The notes beneath the pieces are model-generated. The model made no database searches and was not told where the DNA came from. It saw only the letters and a program-made list of their open reading frames with translations. Positions 56,117 through 64,000 of a DNA stretch of 64,000 nucleotides are shown piece by piece. The DNA is from Curtobacterium sp. 9128. Lineage in GTDB: Bacteria > Actinomycetota > Actinomycetes > Actinomycetales > Microbacteriaceae. Position 1 is the first letter of the stretch; every line of letters begins with the position of its first letter. The DNA lies in contig NZ_VEAF01000001.1 of the NCBI RefSeq assembly GCF_007673775.1, positions 496,001 through 560,000 on the forward strand. The letters are read 5' to 3'. Made by a program: the position numbers and the translations under genes.

Positions 56117-56123
56117 TAATCTA
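56117..56123. promoter_or_regulatory. Overlapping divergent -10 boxes
   Basis: Plus-strand TAATCT (56117-56122) and minus-strand TAGATT (56123-56118) share five base pairs. The minus box is seven bases from the M20 ATG; the plus box is 60 bases before the DUF3043 GTG. Polymerase could not occupy both at once. Confidence 0.55.
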
Positions 56124-56182
56124 GAGGACAACCGGCGCGGGGGCCCTCCCCGGCGCACCGCTCTCCGACAGCAGGAATCACC

Positions 56183-56755
56183 GTGGCCAAGGCAGCACCC
56201 AAGACCGACACGACAGTCAACCCCTCGGAAGAGGAACTGCTCGAGCACGGCAAGGGCCGTCCGACGCCGTCCCGCCGCGAGCGTGAGGCCGCGAACCGTC
56301 GTCCCCTGGTCGGCAACACCCCGGTCGACAAGAAGGCGGCTCGGGCGCGGCTCACCAGCGAGCGGGAGCGTGCTCGGATCGGCATGGCCAACGGCGAGGA
56401 GCGCTACCTCCCGGCGAAGGACCGCGGCGACCAGCGTCGGTTCGTCCGTGACTACATCGACGCCAGGTGGAACGTGGGCGAGGTCATGATGCCCGTGCTC
56501 GTGGTCTTCCTGATCGTCGGGTTCGTCGGGTCGCAGACGGCGGCGGCCTCGTACGCGCTGTTGCTCGTGTGGGCGTTCGTCGGGCTGTTCATCCTCGACT
56601 GCCTCGTGCTCTGGTTCGTGCTCCGCAAGAAGCTCACCGCCAAGTTCGGCGAGTTCCAGCGCGGGACCTTCCTCTACATCCTGACGCGGGCGTGGCAGCT
56701 GCGCTTCCTGCGTCTGCCGAAGCCGCAGGTGAAGCGTGGGCAGTACCCCGCCTGA
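56183..56755 (+). CDS. DUF3043 membrane protein
   Basis: A 190-residue membrane protein of the DUF3043 family, conserved in actinobacteria with no assigned function. The first 85 residues are charged and Arg-rich (PSRREREAANRRP, RERARIGMANGEERYLPAKDRGDQRRFVRDYIDAR in parts), predicted cytoplasmic. Two helices follow at about 100-120 and 122-145. The C-terminal AWQLRFLRLPKPQVKRGQYP is typical. The GTG start has AGGA six bases upstream. Divergent from the M20 peptidase. No terminator hairpin follows; the repeat cluster begins instead. Confidence 0.9.
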   Translation: MAKAAPKTDTTVNPSEEELLEHGKGRPTPSRREREAANRRPLVGNTPVDKKAARARLTSERERARIGMANGEERYLPAKDRGDQRRFVRDYIDARWNVGEVMMPVLVVFLIVGFVGSQTAAASYALLLVWAFVGLFILDCLVLWFVLRKKLTAKFGEFQRGTFLYILTRAWQLRFLRLPKPQVKRGQYPA

Positions 56756-56876
56756 CCCCTTCGCGCGTCACTGCAGCGCCGTCGGCTCCGGCCGGCGGCG
56801 CTGTGTCGTTCCCGGGGCGCTGTGTCGTTCTCGGGCGGTGTCAGTGCGGGGTCGTGTACGCGGGCGGTGCTGCGTC

Positions 56877-57000
56877 GAGTGGTCACGACACACCGCCCGT
56901 TGACCGTCGATCGGCCACGAATCGTCGTCAGCGGCACGCCCGACCGACCAGACGTGACCACTCGAGGAACATGAGCGGGGTGTCGTGACCACTCGGCTAC
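56877..57000. repeat. Composite word repeat, family B, copy 2
   Basis: GAGTGGTCACGACAC (56877-56891) faces GACGTGACCACTCG (56951-56964) and GGTGTCGTGACCACTCGG (56979-56996). The last two are joined by AGGAACATGAGCGG, the linker used in family A. The flanking CGGCGCTGTGTCGTTCCCGG and GGCGCTGTGTCGTTCTCGG are a near-direct repeat at about 56797-56835. The stretch 56756-57444 holds no gene. Confidence 0.7.
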
Positions 57001-57084
57001 CCCGGGGGCCGGACGCCGGACGCCCGAGACCGTCCCGTCCCTAACGTCCGTCCCGTTCCGTTCCGTCCCGTCCCGTCGCGTGCC

Positions 57085-57171
57085 CGAGGTTCCACAACTC
57101 GCCGCTCACGTTCATCGCGGTCGCACGACTCGCCCGTGCTGGCCGCGCGGGTTCCGCAATTGCGGAACCTC
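57085..57171 (-). repeat. Composite word repeat, family A, copy 3 (reverse)
   Basis: Read on the minus strand it starts with the perfect 20-base palindrome GGTTCCGCAATTGCGGAACC (57150-57169), then GGGCGAGTCGTG, the AACGTGAGCGG linker and CGAGTTGTGGAACCTCGG. The palindrome is the best-kept copy of the family core. Confidence 0.8.
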
Positions 57172-57200
57172 CACGGCGAGGGTGCGGCGCCGAGCGCCAC

Positions 57201-57245
57201 CGGACTGGAGGCGCGGTGCCAGCGGGAGCAGCGCCTCCAGTCCGG
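57201..57245. terminator. Paired GGACTGGAGGC elements forming a hairpin
   Basis: CGGACTGGAGGCGC (57201-57214) and GCGCCTCCAGTCCG (57231-57244) form a perfect stem with a 16-base loop. It lies inside the repeat cluster between the convergent DUF3043 and pyrD genes and may end transcription from either side. Confidence 0.6.
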
Positions 57246-57255
57246 GGCCGGTTCC

Positions 57256-57344
57256 GGGGTTCCACGACTCGCCGTGCGTGGGTCGGCACGGTTCCACGAC
57301 TCGCGCGCAGAGTCCGCCGAGGTGCCGGAATTGCGGAACCTCGA
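57256..57344 (-). repeat. Composite word repeat, family A, copy 4 (reverse)
   Basis: On the minus strand GAGGTTCCGCAATTCCGGCA is followed by CGCGAGTCGTGGAACC and GGCGAGTCGTGGAACC. Spacing and order match the other copies, but the TGAGCGG linker is replaced and the core palindrome has a mismatch, so this is the most diverged copy. Confidence 0.75.
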
Positions 57345-57345
57345 C

Positions 57346-57410
57346 GGGCCGCACAACCGGGCCGCACAACCGGGCCGCAGAGCCGGGCCGCAGAGCCGGG
57401 CCGGAGCCCC
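57346..57410 (+). repeat. 13-base tandem repeat
   Basis: Five 13-base units in a row: GGGCCGCACAACC twice, GGGCCGCAGAGCC twice, then GGGCCGGAGCCCC. The stepwise pair differences suggest slippage. It lies 34 bases past the pyrD stop on the minus strand. Confidence 0.75.
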
Positions 57411-57444
57411 GGGCCGACGGGCGGGCCACCGCCCGGCGGACGCG

Positions 57445-58530
57445 TCAGCGGGCCGCGCGCGCCTCGCGCCGCAACCGCCGCCGACGCAGCCGGTTGATCC
57501 GCGTCGCCCAGGTCGGCCCCTCGTAGAGGAACGCGGTGTAGCCCTGCACGAGCGTCGCACCCGCCTCGATGCGGGCCTGCACGTCGGCCTCGGTGGTCAC
57601 TCCCCCGACCGCGATCACGCAGAACGACGACGGCACCGCGGCGCGCACACGCCGGAGGACGTCGAGCGACCGTGCGGCGAGCGGGGCGCCGGAGAGCCCA
57701 CCGGCACCCATCGCCTCGACCTCCGGAGCGGGAGTCGTGAGTCCGGAGCGCTCGATCGTCGTGTTGTTCGCGATGATGCCAGCGAGCCCGATGTCGACCG
57801 CGAGTCCCGCGATCGCGTCGATCTGCTCGTCCGTCAGGTCCGGCGCGATCTTGACGAGCACCGGCACGCGGCCGGCGGCGTCGTGGACCGCGGAGAGCAG
57901 CGGGCGGAGCTGGTCGAGTTCCTGCAGCCCTCGGAGTCCCGGGGTGTTCGGCGAACTGACGTTCACCGCGAGGTAGTCCGCGAACGGCGCGAGCAGCCGC
58001 GTGGACTCCAGGTAGTCGTCCGTGGCGTCCGCGACGTCGACCACGCGGCTCTTGCCGATGTTCACGCCGATGACCGGGCGTCCGGGGTTCCGGCGGGCAC
58101 GCTCGAGACGCCGGGCAGCCGCGGCCGCACCGTGGTTGTTGAAGCCCATCCGGTTGATCAGCGCCCGGTCGGGGATCAACCGGAAGAGCCGGGGCCGGTC
58201 GTTGCCGGGCTGGGCCTTCGCGGTGATCGTGCCCACCTCGACGTGCCCGAACCCGAGGAGGCCCAGGCCGCCGATCGCCCGCGCGTCCTTGTCGAACCCG
58301 GCGGCGAGCCCGAAGCGGGACGGGAAGTGGATGCCCATCGTGGTGACGCCGTCCTGCGCGGGCGGGCGGGAGTACCGCTCGACGAGCCCGGAGAGGACGG
58401 GGATGCTCGGCAGCGCCCGGATCACGCCGAACGCCAGGTGGTGCGCCCGCTCGGGGTCCATGTTCGCGAAGACCCCGCGGAACACCACTCCGTACCCGGC
58501 GTGGACGATGCGCTCCGCGATGCCGCTCAC
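57445..58530 (-). CDS. pyrD: Dihydroorotate dehydrogenase, quinone-dependent (class 2)
   Basis: Oxidises dihydroorotate to orotate in pyrimidine synthesis, passing electrons to the quinone pool. The 361-residue class 2 enzyme has the N-terminal membrane-associating helices ([21 protein letters not shown]), then an FMN-binding barrel. [21 protein letters not shown] and [15 protein letters not shown] are characteristic, the last with the catalytic serine; ANNTT and GAGGLSG lie in the FMN site. The C-terminal tail is Arg-rich. The GTG overlaps the nrdR stop (GTGA). Confidence 0.96.
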   Translation of the reverse strand: MSGIAERIVHAGYGVVFRGVFANMDPERAHHLAFGVIRALPSIPVLSGLVERYSRPPAQDGVTTMGIHFPSRFGLAAGFDKDARAIGGLGLLGFGHVEVGTITAKAQPGNDRPRLFRLIPDRALINRMGFNNHGAAAAARRLERARRNPGRPVIGVNIGKSRVVDVADATDDYLESTRLLAPFADYLAVNVSSPNTPGLRGLQELDQLRPLLSAVHDAAGRVPVLVKIAPDLTDEQIDAIAGLAVDIGLAGIIANNTTIERSGLTTPAPEVEAMGAGGLSGAPLAARSLDVLRRVRAAVPSSFCVIAVGGVTTEADVQARIEAGATLVQGYTAFLYEGPTWATRINRLRRRRLRREARAAR

Positions 58531-59009
58531 GCGCCCGACCCCGCGGCCGGCTGCTCGGAGCCGTGGTGGTCGATGCGCAGCTGTCCGATCGCGGACTCGA
58601 AGTCCTCGAGCGAGTCGAACGCCTGGTAGACGCTGGCGTACCGGAGGTAGGCGACCTCGTCGAGCTCGCGGAGCGGGTCCAGGATCGCGAGGCCGATGTC
58701 GTTCGCCTCGATCTGGCTCGCTCCGGAGGACCGGACGATCTCCTCGACGCGCTGCGCGAGGACCGCCAGGTCGGAGTCCGTGACCGGGCGACCCTGGCAC
58801 GCCTTCCGCACGCCGGAGATGATCTTCTCGCGGCTGAAGGGTTCGAGCACGCCGTTCCGCTTGACGACGTTGAGCGAGGCGGTCTCCGTCGTCGAGAACC
58901 GACGCCCGCAGTTCGGGCACTGACGGCGGCGACGGATCGAGGTGCCGTCGTCGCTCGTGCGGGAGTCGACGACGCGGGAGTCCGGGTGGCGGCAGAAAGG
59001 GCAGAACAT
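58527..59009 (-). CDS. nrdR: Transcriptional repressor NrdR
   Basis: Represses ribonucleotide reductase genes in response to ATP/dATP. The 160-residue protein has the zinc ribbon with Cys3, Cys6, Cys31 and Cys34 ([13 protein letters not shown] and [12 protein letters not shown]), which binds NrdR boxes, and the ATP-cone domain ([24 protein letters not shown]). Length is normal. It is followed by pyrD in a GTGA overlap, linking dNTP control and pyrimidine synthesis. It lies 32 bases after hisD on the same strand. Confidence 0.97.
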   Translation of the reverse strand: MFCPFCRHPDSRVVDSRTSDDGTSIRRRRQCPNCGRRFSTTETASLNVVKRNGVLEPFSREKIISGVRKACQGRPVTDSDLAVLAQRVEEIVRSSGASQIEANDIGLAILDPLRELDEVAYLRYASVYQAFDSLEDFESAIGQLRIDHHGSEQPAAGSGA

Positions 59010-59041
59010 GTCCCGCCCAGGCTATCGGTTCGTCGGGCGCG

Positions 59042-60379
59042 CTACGGGCGCTCGGACCCGCCGGTGTGGACAACGGGGCCGGTCCGGACCGTCACCGCGG
59101 CACCGTGCGCGGGGAGCTGCTCCTCGGTTGCGAGCGCCACGATGTGCGGTGCCACCTCGGCCAGCGCGTCGGCGGTGTACCGGATCACCTGCTGCGGGCG
59201 CAGGAACGTCGACGCGGACAGCCCGGAGCCGAAGCGCGCCTGCCCGCCGGTCGGCAGCACGTGGTTCGAACCGGCGAGGTAGTCCCCGAGGCTGACCGGC
59301 GTACTCCGCCCGACGAACACGGCACCGGCGGCGTCGATGTCCGCGAGGACCGCATCGTCGTCCGCCGTCTGGATCTCGAGGTGCTCCGGCCCGTAGGCGT
59401 TGCTCACGGTCGCCGCATCGGCGAGGGAGTCCACCAGCACGACGGCGGACTGCGGCCCGTCGAGTGCGGTCTGGAGGCGCACCGCCGTCCCGAGTCCGAC
59501 CGTCTGCGCGGGGATGGCCGCCTCCACCGCATCGGCGAACGCCGCCGACGTCGTCACGAGCACACTGCCCGCCTGTTCGTCGTGCTCGGCCTGGCTGACG
59601 AGGTCGGCCGCCACGTGCGCGGGGTCGGCCGTGTCGTCGGCGATCACGAGGATCTCGGTCGCGCCGGCCTCGGCGTCGATGCCGACGGTCCCGCGGACCA
59701 GGCGCTTGGCGGCGGCGACGTAGTTGTTGCCGGGACCGGTGACGAGGTCGACGGGCTCGAGGCCGATCTCCGGGACGCCGTACGCCAGCGCGGCGATCGC
59801 ACCCGCGCCACCCATCGCGTAGACCTCGTCGATCCCGAGCAGCCCCGCCGCCGCGAGGATCGTCGGGTGCACCGCTCCCCCGTGGTCGCGCTGCGGCGGC
59901 GACACCAGGGCGATCGACCCGACGCCGGCGACCTGCGCGGGGACGACGTTCATGACGACGCTCGACGGGTACACGGCCTTCCCGCCGGGCACGTAGAGCC
60001 CGACGCGGCGCATCGGCTGCCAGCGCTGGTGGACCTCGGCGCCGGGGGCGAGCGTCGTGACGGACGCGGCGGGGACCTGGGCCGCGCTCGCCGCCCGGAC
60101 ACGGCGGATCGCCTCGTCGAGCGCCGACCGGAGCTCCGGGGTCAGACCGGCGACGGCCGCGGCGATCTCGGCCGCCGGGACGCGGACGTGCTCGGGCGCG
60201 CCCCCGTCGAACCGGTCCGCCTGCTCGCGGAGCGCCGACGCCCCACGGTCACGCACGTCGTCGACGAGCACGCGCGCAGCGTCGACCGCATGACCGACGT
60301 CACCGGCGGCACGCGGCATGAGACGGAGGAGGTCGGCGCGGGCGGGCAGGCCACCGCGGAGGTCGATTCGCTGCATCAT
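59042..60379 (-). CDS. hisD: Histidinol dehydrogenase
   Basis: Catalyses the last two steps of histidine synthesis, oxidising histidinol to histidine with two NAD. The 445-residue enzyme has the typical PMRRVGLYVPGGKAVYPSSV, the VTGPGNNYVAAAKR loop, the zinc/catalytic region SQAEHDEQAGS, and the YGPEHLEI and GDYLAGSNHVLPTGG segments. Two ATG codons in tandem at 60379 and 60376 are both possible. It is 42 bases downstream of dnaE and 32 bases ahead of nrdR, so these genes may share a transcript. No other his gene is in view. Confidence 0.96.
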   Translation of the reverse strand: MMQRIDLRGGLPARADLLRLMPRAAGDVGHAVDAARVLVDDVRDRGASALREQADRFDGGAPEHVRVPAAEIAAAVAGLTPELRSALDEAIRRVRAASAAQVPAASVTTLAPGAEVHQRWQPMRRVGLYVPGGKAVYPSSVVMNVVPAQVAGVGSIALVSPPQRDHGGAVHPTILAAAGLLGIDEVYAMGGAGAIAALAYGVPEIGLEPVDLVTGPGNNYVAAAKRLVRGTVGIDAEAGATEILVIADDTADPAHVAADLVSQAEHDEQAGSVLVTTSAAFADAVEAAIPAQTVGLGTAVRLQTALDGPQSAVVLVDSLADAATVSNAYGPEHLEIQTADDDAVLADIDAAGAVFVGRSTPVSLGDYLAGSNHVLPTGGQARFGSGLSASTFLRPQQVIRYTADALAEVAPHIVALATEEQLPAHGAAVTVRTGPVVHTGGSERP

Positions 60380-60421
60380 GAGGGGTCCAGCGTACCGGCG
60401 CTCCGGGCGGAGCCAGCCCGC

Positions 60422-63955
<3,534 letters not shown>

Positions 63956-64000
63956 GGAACCTCCGGTTCATGACGCTGCGGCAGGGTGGGAACAGCCTAA

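Noticed and set aside
56997..57560. Small open frames in the DUF3043-pyrD gap
   Set aside because: They translate the repeat modules and overlap pyrD. The composition is Arg/Ala/Gly/Pro-rich and shows no family.

Overview
The window is about 64 kb of very GC-rich chromosomal DNA from an actinobacterium. Gene content, gene order and codon use point to the Microbacteriaceae, with Curtobacterium or a close relative as the best guess. Supporting signs are the alpha2 glycyl-tRNA synthetase, the phoH-ybeY-CNNM-era chain, the hrcA-dnaJ2 pair, an actinobacterial ctaC-ctaD-ctaF set, the long form of leuA, and start codons that are often GTG or TTG. The genus is an inference; no rRNA gene lies in the window. 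I see no prophage, insertion sequence, CRISPR array or tRNA gene. This is mostly a housekeeping region.

Nearly all genes are on the minus strand and are packed into coupled operons. I count about sixteen ATGA, GTGA or TGATG stop/start overlaps. From left to right: a DsbA-like oxidoreductase with a 49-residue companion, glyS, and an aminotransferase facing a LysR regulator (1-4.5 kb); uppS-recO and leuA with a leucine leader peptide (4.6-8.4 kb); an ABC transporter with its two-component system, era, CNNM/CBS, ybeY, phoH and HIT (8.9-17.4 kb); rsmE-dnaJ-hrcA under a CIRCE operator (17.5-20.5 kb); hemW, HAD, DUF1990, lepA, an aminotransferase and rpsT (20.5-27.5 kb); holA-comEC-comEA (27.7-31.8 kb); two envelope proteins and leuS (31.9-35.8 kb); cydABDC for cytochrome bd (35.9-41.6 kb); an osmoprotectant ABC importer (41.9-45.2 kb); a TetR regulator, an App1-type phosphatase, a GH15 glycosidase and a G6PDH (45.4-50.6 kb); aa3 oxidase subunits and an A-type Fe-S carrier (50.8-54.5 kb); then an M20 peptidase, a DUF3043 membrane protein, pyrD-nrdR, hisD and dnaE (54.6-64 kb).

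The genes cover translation (glyS, leuS, lepA, rpsT, rsmE, era, ybeY), replication and repair (dnaE, holA, recO, nrdR), amino-acid and pyrimidine synthesis (leuA, hisD, pyrD), two terminal oxidases (cyd and cta), stress response (hrcA-dnaJ, osmoprotectant uptake) and DNA uptake (comEA-comEC).

The most unusual material is intergenic. First, two gene-free stretches (8.4-8.9 kb and 56.8-57.4 kb) carry composite short-word repeats: a GGAACCTCG family and a GTGACCACTCG family built on the same plan around a shared TGAGCGG linker. Second, a GGACTGGAGGC element recurs at ten intergenic sites, several times as inverted pairs that form terminators. Third, a GCGCACGGTGCGC tandem array lies at 25.5-25.9 kb. 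Other points of interest are the leuA attenuator, a 7-2-7 palindrome that may be the response-regulator operator, a set of apparently leaderless promoters, comEC lacking an in-frame stop before holA, RecO without its usual zinc cysteines, and a G6PDH with an altered substrate-binding peptide.
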